Shown: positions 1 through 6,152, counted from the first letter of the stretch. The stretch is 6,960 bases of DNA from Candidatus Thorarchaeota archaeon MP11T_1 (GCA_002825515.1 PJET01000215.1:1-6960), one strand, 5' to 3'. Numbers and translations are program-made. Notes: a model not told the origin generated them from the sequence alone.

Positions 1-56
1 GGAGGGTTATAAGTCATTAAATCTGCGCAACAAATTTTGTCTTTTATACATCATTT

Positions 57-1709
57 TTAGCTAACGTCAGCCTTCGACATTCTCGCAACGCCCATCAGGA
101 AGATCAAAATTCCAATGATAACCAGTGGAGTACTCATAGCAATCATAAAGAGAGGTAGATTTGCTGATTCTGATAAAATTCTAATAGATAGAATAAGTGA
201 ACCAAAAACAGCTATAAGGATTAAAAAGATGGATGCGAATGTGTTAATGTAAAAAGCACTACTTCTCTGATTTTCGTATGCCGGGTTGATGGTAGTGACT
301 CCAATACACAATAAAACTGCTCCACATGTAGACCAGTATGCATACGCGATGAGTGAAATCATTTCTAAGATATTAAATCCAAATACCACCGAGGCCGCAA
401 TTGATGGTATCAGGGCCATAGGGATAGCAAGAAATAGTGATTCTGTAAGTCGAGCGTATGCAAATTTCTTGGCTCCATGGGGAGCAGACTTCATTATCCA
501 TAGCTGATCCTTGGACTCGAGAAAACCAATCCCACCAAAGGTTGCTCCATTTATCATAGAAAGCATGATGCCCAACATTAATACAGTTATCATTAGAAGA
601 ACCCAGCGAAAGTCTGCTGGAATCTCTTCAGGTGCTGAACCTAAACTGTATCTCATTATTATTGGAAACAGTATTGAAATTACCATGCCATAAAGGAGTC
701 TTGAAACATTTTGCATTTTCCTAGTAAATTCCTTAATAGAGTTCACTACTAATATACCAAATGGACCTGGGAATACTCTTCTTAATCCCTTTAGAATGAC
801 ATTATCCTTTCCAACTGTGGTAATTTTCTCTGTACGAGGTCCTGCACCAAATGTGAAGATTCTATCTGCGGATCTAAATGCAAAAAGAACAATGAGTCCT
901 GTAAAAGCAAGAAGCAAGAGGAAATCAGCGATTGCTTCAATTTTTAGAATACTTAGGAAAGCAGTTGAGGGTATTCCTATGCCATTGAAGATAATGATAC
1001 TCCAAGATATAATATCAGCTCCCCAAGTGAAAGGGAAAAAGAGGAATACGTCCATCCCAAGGAACGCAGACATTGAGTCCGCGAAGTACATCAATCCATA
1101 CATTGGAAGGAGAACCACCACAGCAACAACCATTGCAAGAGCTTTTGCAATATCATTCCCTCTGGAAGATTCACCTAGTTTGGCTTGAATTGCTGTAGAT
1201 ATCAAAGTCGACAGAAATAATGTGCTTATTGCTACGAAGAAGATAGTCAGATACATGATAATTTGACCTAGAATTCCAACTTGAAAGAATAAAGCGAAGG
1301 GGGAGAGCACTAGAGGTGCCGCATATAATACAAGGAGTCCATAGACTGGCAACTTCCCCAAGAACATACCAAACATCATTTCACGCGTGCTCACATTATT
1401 GCTTAGCATAATCTCCCACTGACCTATCCGTATCTCCTGAAGAGCATATGAGATTGGATAAATGAGGAAAATGATCCAAACAAAGAGCATTGCTGAACGC
1501 ATTAGACTTGGGAAGCTCCCTAGGAATAGCATTTCAATCTCGGTACCTAGACTATCTAGAATCGATGTCATGAAGGTGGGCACAATGAATAACGCCCAAA
1601 TTATTCCGAATATTAGAAATAATAAGCTCGCTATATTTCTCACACGACGCATTTTTGATGTTTGTACGAAGAACTCAGTTTTTGCTATTGCTAACCACTT
1701 TCTGGTCAG
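57..1709 (-). CDS. ABC-2 type transporter permease (fused two-half permease), probable CTG start
   Basis: Membrane subunit of an ABC exporter, partner of the ATPase immediately upstream. From the CTG start it has 550 residues and about 12-13 hydrophobic segments. It reads as two fused half-permeases. Each half begins with an amphipathic elbow helix (about residues 4-20 and 318-335). Each later has a cytosolic coupling segment: Glu...WEIMLSNNVSTRE near 92-110, and FLESKDQLWIMKSAP near 396-409. The first in-frame ATG (1652) lies between the elbow helix and TM1, has no ribosome binding site, and would delete the elbow. The upstream in-frame stretch (LTRKWLAIAKTEFF...) resembles permease N-termini and the elbow of the second half. 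No ATG, GTG or TTG occurs there; CTG at 1707-1709 sits 7 bases after GGAGGG and 2 bases after the ATPase stop. The exported substrate is unknown. The family call is firm; the start is inferred. Confidence 0.85.
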   Translation of the reverse strand: MTRKWLAIAKTEFFVQTSKMRRVRNIASLLFLIFGIIWALFIVPTFMTSILDSLGTEIEMLFLGSFPSLMRSAMLFVWIIFLIYPISYALQEIRIGQWEIMLSNNVSTREMMFGMFLGKLPVYGLLVLYAAPLVLSPFALFFQVGILGQIIMYLTIFFVAISTLFLSTLISTAIQAKLGESSRGNDIAKALAMVVAVVVLLPMYGLMYFADSMSAFLGMDVFLFFPFTWGADIISWSIIIFNGIGIPSTAFLSILKIEAIADFLLLLAFTGLIVLFAFRSADRIFTFGAGPRTEKITTVGKDNVILKGLRRVFPGPFGILVVNSIKEFTRKMQNVSRLLYGMVISILFPIIMRYSLGSAPEEIPADFRWVLLMITVLMLGIMLSMINGATFGGIGFLESKDQLWIMKSAPHGAKKFAYARLTESLFLAIPMALIPSIAASVVFGFNILEMISLIAYAYWSTCGAVLLCIGVTTINPAYENQRSSAFYINTFASIFLILIAVFGSLILSIRILSESANLPLFMIAMSTPLVIIGILIFLMGVARMSKADVS

Positions 1710-1711
1710 AC

Positions 1712-2485
1712 CTAATCCCTCCAGCTGAGAAGTCTGGTTCGATCCACCTCTCCGCCAACAATTTTGAGGTAAGCGTCTTCGAGGTCTTTTGCTCCAACAT
1801 TATTGATTATCTCGTCTGGAGATCCAAGAGTATTAAGAATGCCTTCATTCAAGATGCCAATTATCTCACAAACATCCTCCGCAAAATCGGTCATATGTGT
1901 ACAAATGAAAAATGTAGTATCCATCTCTTTTGCCATTGCAATGATGATCTCTTTAACAAGAGCACTGGCTGCAGGGTCAAGTCTTGAGGTAGGTTCATCG
2001 AGGAAAACAAGTTGAGGTTCATGTAAAACGGTAGAAGCAACTAACACTTTCTGTTTCATCCCACTGCTATAACTCTCAAGTAAGTCGTTTTGTCTTCCCT
2101 CAAGACCCATCAACCTAAGAAGACTATCTATTCGTTTATCCAATATTTTCCCACTCAAATCGTTGAGAGCACCAATGAATTCAAGAAACTCCACCGCTGA
2201 GAGTTTTGAATATAGACCAGGGGTTTCTGGAAGAAGACCTGTTACTGATTTTATCTCATTCCGCTGAGTGCTAACATCAAACCCACAGACCGTGGCACTT
2301 CCACTAGTCTGTTTCAGAAGGCCTGACAAGATGCGGACTGTTGTAGTTTTCCCAGCTCCATTTGGTCCCAAAAATCCAAACACACTTCCTTTATTGACTG
2401 TTAGATTCAAATCTTTTAACGCCACTATTGAACCAAAATTCTTTGACAATCCCTTCGTTTGAATATCAATACCATCCGACACCAA
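1712..2485 (-). CDS. ABC transporter ATP-binding protein (ABC-2 exporter type)
   Basis: Nucleotide-binding subunit that hydrolyses ATP to drive the adjacent permease, acting on the cytosolic face of the membrane. All ABC motifs are present: Walker A GPNGAGKTT at residues 40-48; a LPETPGLY segment (85-92) where the Q-loop falls, with Glu in the usual Gln place as often seen in this subfamily; signature YSSGMKQK (139-146); Walker B LVFLDEP (159-165); D-loop SRLD (167-170); H-loop His197. Length (257) is normal for a single-domain exporter ATPase. The start is TTG at 2483-2485, immediately followed by GTG; either could serve, preceded by a purine run GGGGA. The nearby ATG (2487-2489) is out of frame. 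It is first in the operon; its stop lies 2 bases before the proposed permease start. Confidence 0.95.
   Translation of the reverse strand: MVSDGIDIQTKGLSKNFGSIVALKDLNLTVNKGSVFGFLGPNGAGKTTTVRILSGLLKQTSGSATVCGFDVSTQRNEIKSVTGLLPETPGLYSKLSAVEFLEFIGALNDLSGKILDKRIDSLLRLMGLEGRQNDLLESYSSGMKQKVLVASTVLHEPQLVFLDEPTSRLDPAASALVKEIIIAMAKEMDTTFFICTHMTDFAEDVCEIIGILNEGILNTLGSPDEIINNVGAKDLEDAYLKIVGGEVDRTRLLSWRD
1717..1722 (-). promoter_or_regulatory. Ribosome binding site GGAGGG that decides the permease start
   Basis: On the minus strand GGAGGG lies within the final codons of the ATPase gene, followed by the 7-base spacer ATTAGGT (which contains the ATPase TAG stop) and then CTG. This is the best Shine-Dalgarno match near the junction and is correctly spaced only for the CTG. 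It suggests translational coupling of ATPase and permease. Confidence 0.6.
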
Positions 2486-2521
2486 ACATCCCCGATATTA
2501 CACTTCATTTTGTAGTAATAT

Positions 2522-2529
2522 GAATTTAA
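2522..2529 (-). promoter_or_regulatory. Probable TATA box of the ABC transporter operon
   Basis: On the minus strand TTAAATTC begins 44 bases upstream of the TTG start, a distance like those of the other candidate TATA boxes in the window. A start site about 25 bases downstream would leave a short leader containing the GGGGA ribosome binding site. The match to the archaeal consensus is only partial. Confidence 0.4.
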
Positions 2530-2538
2530 TCAAATGCG

Positions 2539-2555
2539 TAGAATTTAGGATTCTA
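2539..2555. promoter_or_regulatory. Inverted repeat upstream of the ABC operon, possible operator
   Basis: TAGAAT - TTAGG - ATTCTA is a perfect 6-base inverted repeat with a 5-base spacer, ten bases upstream of the candidate TATA box. Position and geometry suit a dimeric winged-helix regulator. No regulator gene is in the window, and short AT-rich repeats can arise by chance. Confidence 0.3.
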
Positions 2556-2589
2556 ATCATATTATTCAATTGGGAATCACTTACCTTGA

Positions 2590-2634
2590 AAATAAAATGA
2601 AGTAGGAGGAGAGAGTATGTTTCAATCTCTCCTC
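2590..2634 (-). terminator. Hairpin plus T-rich tract after the single-pass membrane protein gene
   Basis: Going down the minus strand from the stop of the 2657-3247 gene, a perfect 9-base stem (2626-2634 pairing with 2606-2614) encloses an 11-base loop and is followed by a T-rich run (TTCATTTTATTTT on the minus strand, about 2590-2602). Archaeal termination relies mainly on the U-rich run, so this placement, 20-65 bases past the stop, fits. It separates this gene from the downstream ABC operon. Confidence 0.6.
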
Positions 2635-2656
2635 TCGCTGAATCGGGATTTGATTA

Positions 2657-3247
2657 CTAGCTCCAATTATATCTTAGAGTCAAGTCAATATCTACAGTCC
2701 ACACATCGGTTTTAAAACTAGCATCAAACCAAATGACCCAAACATAAGTTGAAGGCTCGTTGTTAAGGTCAAACCAACCATAGGCAGTGGTCGTATAATC
2801 TCCTTCCTGAACAAGATAGGGATCAACATCTCCCCAGGTTGGTAATGAATCAAATGTTGTTATGTCAATCTCATATATCGCAAAATGTATCGTCACAGTA
2901 ACCGCATCTACACCCGTATCATCAACACTGATGTCGAAGAGAACATCTGGAGCCGTGGATGTTTGTGTCTCGGAGCTATAGACGTCGAATTCATTATAGT
3001 AGAAACTAGTAAACAATGGAGGGTCTATATTGTTATAGCTTGCTAAAGACCTTTCATCATAGGACGTTCCGCCATTGCCCCAATTGAAAAAGTTCCAGAA
3101 ACTTCCAACAAAAACAACCGCGATGATAATAATTCCAATAATAAAAATCACACAAATAATTGCGCCCCACTTGCAACAGTCTGATGATGTTGAACTCTTG
3201 GGTGCCTGCTGATACGGCTCAGCACCTGGCATAGGGATCTCGGTCAT
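2657..3247 (-). CDS. Single-pass membrane protein with acidic exposed domain, function unknown
   Basis: I do not recognise the family. The 196-residue product has a short Pro/Gln/Ser-rich N-terminus (1-22), a Cys-Cys-Lys-Trp at 24-27, then a very hydrophobic helix (about 28-50, rich in Ile and Val). An aromatic and Gly stretch (50-60) follows. The remaining ~135 residues are acidic, poor in Lys/Arg, and rich in alternating Thr/Val/Tyr/Trp, which suggests a beta-sandwich-like domain. A cytosolic N-terminus with the domain outside is the likely topology. The Cys pair at the membrane edge could be lipidated or metal-binding, but this is a guess. ATG start at 3245-3247 with a weak GTGGAAA site and a good upstream BRE/TATA. 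It lies upstream of the ABC exporter genes on the same strand but is separated from them by a terminator-like hairpin. Confidence 0.8.
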   Translation of the reverse strand: MTEIPMPGAEPYQQAPKSSTSSDCCKWGAIICVIFIIGIIIIAVVFVGSFWNFFNWGNGGTSYDERSLASYNNIDPPLFTSFYYNEFDVYSSETQTSTAPDVLFDISVDDTGVDAVTVTIHFAIYEIDITTFDSLPTWGDVDPYLVQEGDYTTTAYGWFDLNNEPSTYVWVIWFDASFKTDVWTVDIDLTLRYNWS

Positions 3248-3281
3248 GGTTTTCCACTTACGAGTTGATGATTCTGCTGCT

Positions 3282-3295
3282 TATTTTAATTTCGC
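3282..3295 (-). promoter_or_regulatory. BRE + TATA box for the 2657-3247 gene
   Basis: On the minus strand GCGAAA (BRE-like) runs directly into TTAAAATA, starting 42 bases before the ATG. This is the best archaeal promoter match in the window and predicts a leader of about 15 bases. Confidence 0.55.
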
Positions 3296-3324
3296 TGAGA
3301 TATTGACACCAATCACTCCCATGG

Positions 3325-3334
3325 TTATAATTAA
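3325..3334 (+). promoter_or_regulatory. Probable TATA box for the alkD-like gene
   Basis: TTATAATTAA lies 18-27 bases before ATG 3352 and 27-36 before ATG 3361. With the usual TATA-to-start-site distance, transcription would begin at about 3352-3361, so the mRNA would be essentially leaderless. It is divergent from the promoter at 3282-3295, some 30 bases away. Confidence 0.45.
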
Positions 3335-3351
3335 ATTCAACATGCTCCTTT

Positions 3352-4044
3352 ATGTTAATCATGCCGAGAAAAATAGTAGAACGAATCTTTAGGGAACTCC
3401 AAGACCTTAGCAAAAGTGAGAGAAAAGAAAAGATTGCTGAATACTTGAAAACTTCGAAATTGGACTTTATTGGAGTTGAACTACCTGATATTCATAGAAC
3501 TGTAAATCAAAATATTAAAGGATTGAAAGTGGATGAACTCCCTGAGGTTATGAAGGGTCTCTGGGAGATTAGAACATTTGAATCCCGACTTGCAGCAATA
3601 GATGTTTTGAAAGTATATGCAAAGAAAGGATCTGTAGAAATTGCATTAGACTTTGCAGACCGGTGGATTGATGTTGCTGACACTTGGGGCATTGTTGATC
3701 CTCTATGCTCTCCTACAATTGGTTCGCTGCTACTTCGCGATGATAAAGTGGAAAAGACTTTGAAATCATGGCGTTCATCTGAAAACTTCTGGAGGCGAAG
3801 GGCATCAGTTCTACCTTTTCTCTATCTTACTCTAAAAACTCAGTATAAACCAGAGTATAATGATAAGATACTCGATGCTGTCAGTTCCCACATATCAGAC
3901 GAGGAATTTTTTGTAGGGAAAGCTGCAGGATGGGTGCTTAGAGAGCTAAGTAAACGAGATCCTAAACTTGTTAGAAGTTATTTTAAAGAGAATAAAGCAA
4001 GAATGACAAAACTGGTCATTAGAGAAGGCTCAAAGAAATTGTGA
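3352..4044 (+). CDS. alkD: AlkD-like DNA alkylation repair glycosylase (HEAT-like repeats)
   Basis: Probable base-excision repair glycosylase that removes positively charged alkylated purines such as 3-methyladenine or 7-methylguanine adducts. The 230-residue, all-helical protein matches the AlkD family in length and pattern. In Bacillus cereus AlkD the active site is Trp109, Asp113, Arg148 and Trp187. Here the equivalents appear as Trp112 and Asp116 (TWGIVD, same four-residue step), an Arg cluster in FWRRRA (147-151), and Trp194 in KAAGWVLRELSKRDP. The family's C-terminal region around EEFFVGKA is also clear. No ribosome binding site precedes either ATG (3352 or 3361); a TATA box close upstream points to a leaderless message, and ATG 3361 (MPRKIVERIF) may be the true start. 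It faces the ycaQ-like gene with four bases between stops. Confidence 0.88.
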   Translation: MLIMPRKIVERIFRELQDLSKSERKEKIAEYLKTSKLDFIGVELPDIHRTVNQNIKGLKVDELPEVMKGLWEIRTFESRLAAIDVLKVYAKKGSVEIALDFADRWIDVADTWGIVDPLCSPTIGSLLLRDDKVEKTLKSWRSSENFWRRRASVLPFLYLTLKTQYKPEYNDKILDAVSSHISDEEFFVGKAAGWVLRELSKRDPKLVRSYFKENKARMTKLVIREGSKKL

Positions 4045-4048
4045 TTTG

Positions 4049-5266
4049 CTAGGACGGTAGGACATTTAGAATCACATTCTTTGCGGATTTAGGTGAAACC
4101 TTTTCTAGCGTTATTCTATCAATTTTGTGAAATTCTCTAAATTCATCTAGTCCATTCCCAAGTCTAACTAAACCTTCAGGTTCTTTCCAAAAATCATTTT
4201 CAAGGTATAGTGACTTGAGCTCCATTAGGTTATCATTTCGATATACCTTGGCATCAACTCTAGCGACAATATTGTGGCCATCAAGAACTGGAAGCACATG
4301 ATACCCATACTTACGTTTGTTAGCTGGTACATAGGACTCTAATTTATAGTCAAAATCCCATATTTTGAGCGGATAATGCCGTTCACGGATTATGTTGTCA
4401 AATGGACTAAGGAATTTCACTGGCTCATTAATCGCAAGAATCTCTGCCTTCTCCAACCTCATTGTATTCTTACTCAGCATATAGTAATGATCTCGAATAC
4501 CGTCTATCCTGACTTGCTCCAACTTCCCTTCTCTAACAAGTTCATTCAAGTACCCATCAATCGCAAGCCTCTGATTATTCCAGAGATACTTGGCTGGCCA
4601 TCGTCCCAAATATGAACGGATATCTTGATAATTGGCTAGTCCCAAAGAACCGAGAGTGGTTTCAACAATAAACTGAGCCAGCTCTGAGTTTTCCATTGGG
4701 GTTGAATCTATGTCATTTGGGAGTACCCTCTCTGTCAAATCATAGAACTTCTGAAAATTTTTCCTGAAAGCAATCATGATTTGACCTGTATAATGGAGAT
4801 ACTGCATTGACCTGCTTTCAAGAGATCCACCCCACCCAAGACTCTCGCCCTTGAAATCCGAACTTGACGTTACACCGTTCTTTTTAATGTGCTTGTATAC
4901 TTCCTTCACAGTATCTTTCATTTTCTCTCCAAATCTTTGGTAGTACCCATTTGTTGTATTTCTACTATGTTCCATCTTTGTAGCATAGAACGGATAGCTT
5001 TCAATAGGAATCAAACATAATGAATGTGACCAGTATTCGAAGAGCTTGCCTCTCTTCAATTCCTTCCATACATCTCCTTCTCTATATTGCCTATATCTAT
5101 TATAGGTAGTCAGGTTATGGCTTCGTGATACCACTGACATTGTATCGATTTGGATACTGTGAATCCTCTTTGCTACTTTAAGAACTGATTTTGATGGATT
5201 CTCTGTTCTTAGTCCCTGAACATCTAGGATGAATTTTCTTGCTGCATTGGAAGAGGTTTCTAACAT
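4049..5266 (-). CDS. ycaQ: YcaQ/AlkX-like winged-helix DNA glycosylase
   Basis: Member of the HTH_42 (YcaQ/AlkZ) family, whose studied members excise bulky alkyl adducts and unhook DNA interstrand crosslinks. The 405-residue length is normal. The N-terminal hallmark HSIQIDTMSVVSRSHN (36-51) carries the catalytic-type QxD motif, Gln39-Ile-Asp41, as in E. coli YcaQ, and not the QxQ of AlkZ. FEYWSHSLCLIP (76-87) is the usual Tyr-Trp-x-His block. The C-terminal conserved block runs LSPFDNIIRER (286-296), FDYKLESYVPANKRKYGYHV (305-324), then LP. Winged-helix segments fill the middle (about 195-270). The ATG at 5264-5266 is the first start after an in-frame upstream stop and has a GTGAG site 8 bases upstream. 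It converges on the alkD-like gene, giving two repair glycosylases side by side. Activity on crosslinks is inferred from the family. Confidence 0.9.
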   Translation of the reverse strand: MLETSSNAARKFILDVQGLRTENPSKSVLKVAKRIHSIQIDTMSVVSRSHNLTTYNRYRQYREGDVWKELKRGKLFEYWSHSLCLIPIESYPFYATKMEHSRNTTNGYYQRFGEKMKDTVKEVYKHIKKNGVTSSSDFKGESLGWGGSLESRSMQYLHYTGQIMIAFRKNFQKFYDLTERVLPNDIDSTPMENSELAQFIVETTLGSLGLANYQDIRSYLGRWPAKYLWNNQRLAIDGYLNELVREGKLEQVRIDGIRDHYYMLSKNTMRLEKAEILAINEPVKFLSPFDNIIRERHYPLKIWDFDYKLESYVPANKRKYGYHVLPVLDGHNIVARVDAKVYRNDNLMELKSLYLENDFWKEPEGLVRLGNGLDEFREFHKIDRITLEKVSPKSAKNVILNVLPS

Positions 5267-5307
5267 AGCAAACTTCTCACTGGGCTTTTCCTGATAGAAT
5301 CATCCCT

Positions 5308-5315
5308 CTTAAAAT
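5308..5315 (-). promoter_or_regulatory. Possible TATA box for the ycaQ-like gene
   Basis: On the minus strand ATTTTAAG starts 49 bases before the ATG; a start site about 25 bases on would leave a short leader with the GTGAG ribosome binding site. It abuts the upstream edge of the decayed acyltransferase fragment on the other strand. Weak consensus match. Confidence 0.3.
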
Positions 5316-5606
5316 GTGAGAATCAAAATCGTTCCTCCTCAGACATTGGATATGTTCCCGGATGGTTCAGATTTAGGCGGCTTCAAAAACTGGTTTGTGG
5401 GTCGAATCAATAAGAAAAGGGCGAAAGAAAAGGTCATTTTTGATGAGGAAGATCTGGTGAACGTATAGGAGGCGATGTGGAAGAACACTTCATTCGGAAT
5501 CGAAATCATTGAACTTGATAGGAATACGACCCAACAATTGTTTGAAATTTCTAGAAAACATAATGTAACATTAACTTCCACAATATATGTAGCATTTGTA
5601 AAAGCC
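5313..5606 (+). pseudogene. Remnant of a condensation-domain-type acyltransferase gene
   Basis: One plus-strand frame reads NVRIKIVPPQTLDMFPD, then a Lys-rich linker, an amber TAG at 5466-5468, and in the same frame GIEIIELDRNTTQQLFEISR followed by KHNVTLTSTIYVAFVKA. This resembles the linker and start of the second half of condensation-domain proteins (alcohol acetyltransferase/PapA5 style: a Pro-rich hinge, then 'l..ck..gvTv...l.aAf..A'). About 97 codons remain of a family usually over 400 residues. The His-containing catalytic half upstream and the rest of the C-terminal half are absent, cut off by the flanking minus-strand genes. Codons after about 5606 no longer look like protein. An intact short gene from ATG 5475 is possible but unlikely. 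The TAG could in principle be read as pyrrolysine, but the missing ends argue for decay. Confidence 0.45.
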
Positions 5607-5626
5607 CGAATCGGTGCAATAGAGCC

Positions 5627-5881
5627 TTATGACTCTCGTAGTGCGGCAATCTCGAGGAGTTCGGGTGTTGGCTCCCCTCTCATGTTTTGGAGGAGACTTG
5701 TTGAAGCGCCCCGCTTCTTAAGTTCGCGTTCCAACCTGTCCATGCAGACCGTGATGTTGATGAGGGCGTTTTTCAAAGTAACAATGCTTAGACGTATCTC
5801 ATCATCTGTGCATGATGACATATTTCGTGGAACACAACATTTGAAGGAGATCTTTCGTTCTTTCTCTTCACCCACTTTCAA
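5627..5881 (-). CDS. Small helical protein, function unknown
   Basis: I do not recognise the family. From the TTG at 5879-5881 the product has 84 residues: a charged N-terminus (MKVGEEKERK), a Cys-Cys pair (residues 15-16), then a long amphipathic helix (about DDEIRLSIVTLK to RLERELKKRG) that could form a coiled coil, and a tail ending EPTPELLEIAALRES. The open frame extends to an ATG at 5998, but the first 39 residues of that version look non-coding and a TATA-like TTATAATT falls inside them. TTG 5881 is preceded by GAGGTG at suitable spacing and by that TATA box 41 bases upstream, so I prefer it. ATG 5821 is a further alternative without a ribosome binding site. The composition looks genuinely coding on this strand. 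Its 3' end abuts the acyltransferase remnant. Confidence 0.55.
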   Translation of the reverse strand: MKVGEEKERKISFKCCVPRNMSSCTDDEIRLSIVTLKNALINITVCMDRLERELKKRGASTSLLQNMRGEPTPELLEIAALRES

Positions 5882-5914
5882 TGGATTTTGCACCTCTAGA
5901 CATTGATTATGTCC

Positions 5915-5922
5915 AATTATAA
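5915..5922 (-). promoter_or_regulatory. Possible TATA box for the small helical protein gene
   Basis: TTATAATT on the minus strand begins 41 bases before TTG 5881, matching the spacing of the other promoters here. It supports the shorter gene model, because it would lie inside the coding region if ATG 5998 were used. Confidence 0.35.
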
Positions 5923-6113
5923 TCAGTGCATTTGTATTAATTAGGTTATCTTTTCGAAAGGTAAGGTTTGTAACTTTAGAAGATACAAAAGGACACATTT
6001 TAAATATCTACATAAATGCGGGGGTTACATATTGAAAATGTTGGTCAATTATTTAGGCTTCTTTCATCTTGATTGTATCTATCCTTTCACTCCCATCTTA
6101 TCTGATTATTGTT

Positions 6114-6125
6114 TCGTAATTACGA
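6114..6125. repeat. Perfect 12-base palindrome in intergenic region
   Basis: TCGTAATTACGA is fully self-complementary. It lies 28 bases past the stop of the zinc-ribbon gene and well upstream of the small helical protein gene, in an otherwise featureless stretch (5923-6152). It could be a regulator site; I see no other strong structure in this stretch. Confidence 0.4.
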
Positions 6126-6138
6126 TTTTCGTTCTTGT

Positions 6139-6152
6139 CCAAAATAGAGAAA
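6139..6152 (-). terminator. T-rich tract after the zinc-ribbon gene
   Basis: Immediately past the TAA stop, the minus strand reads TTTCTCTATTTTGG. A U-rich run in this position is enough for archaeal intrinsic termination. No hairpin accompanies it. Confidence 0.3.

Noticed and set aside
286..1188. Plus-strand open frames inside the permease gene
   Set aside because: They are antisense to a clear membrane protein, have odd Arg/Ser/Ile-rich composition, and show no ribosome binding sites or family motifs.
1655..2462. Plus-strand open frames opposite the ABC ATPase
   Set aside because: They run antisense to an intact ATPase with every ABC motif; no recognisable protein features.
2502..2603. 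Ten-base inverted repeat ACTTCATTTT / AAAATGAAGT flanking the ABC promoter region
   Set aside because: The arms are 82 bases apart and AT-rich; one overlaps the terminator T-tract. No flanking duplications or transposase suggest a mobile element.
4068..4080. AGAAT-CAC-ATTCT hairpin at the alkD 3' end
   Set aside because: A five-base AT-rich stem within the ycaQ-like coding sequence with no long T run; too weak to call a terminator.
5466..5468. TAG as a pyrrolysine codon
   Set aside because: Both ends of the acyltransferase are missing, so decay explains the stop better; no PYLIS-like structure or pyl genes are visible here.
5339..5581. Minus-strand 80-residue open frame
   Set aside because: It is the antisense of the acyltransferase remnant; low-complexity Ser/Phe-rich sequence without a start context.
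5475..5906. Plus-strand 143-residue open frame as an intact gene
   Set aside because: Only its first ~44 codons look like protein and continue the frame from before the TAG. After about 5606 it is the antisense of the small minus-strand gene.
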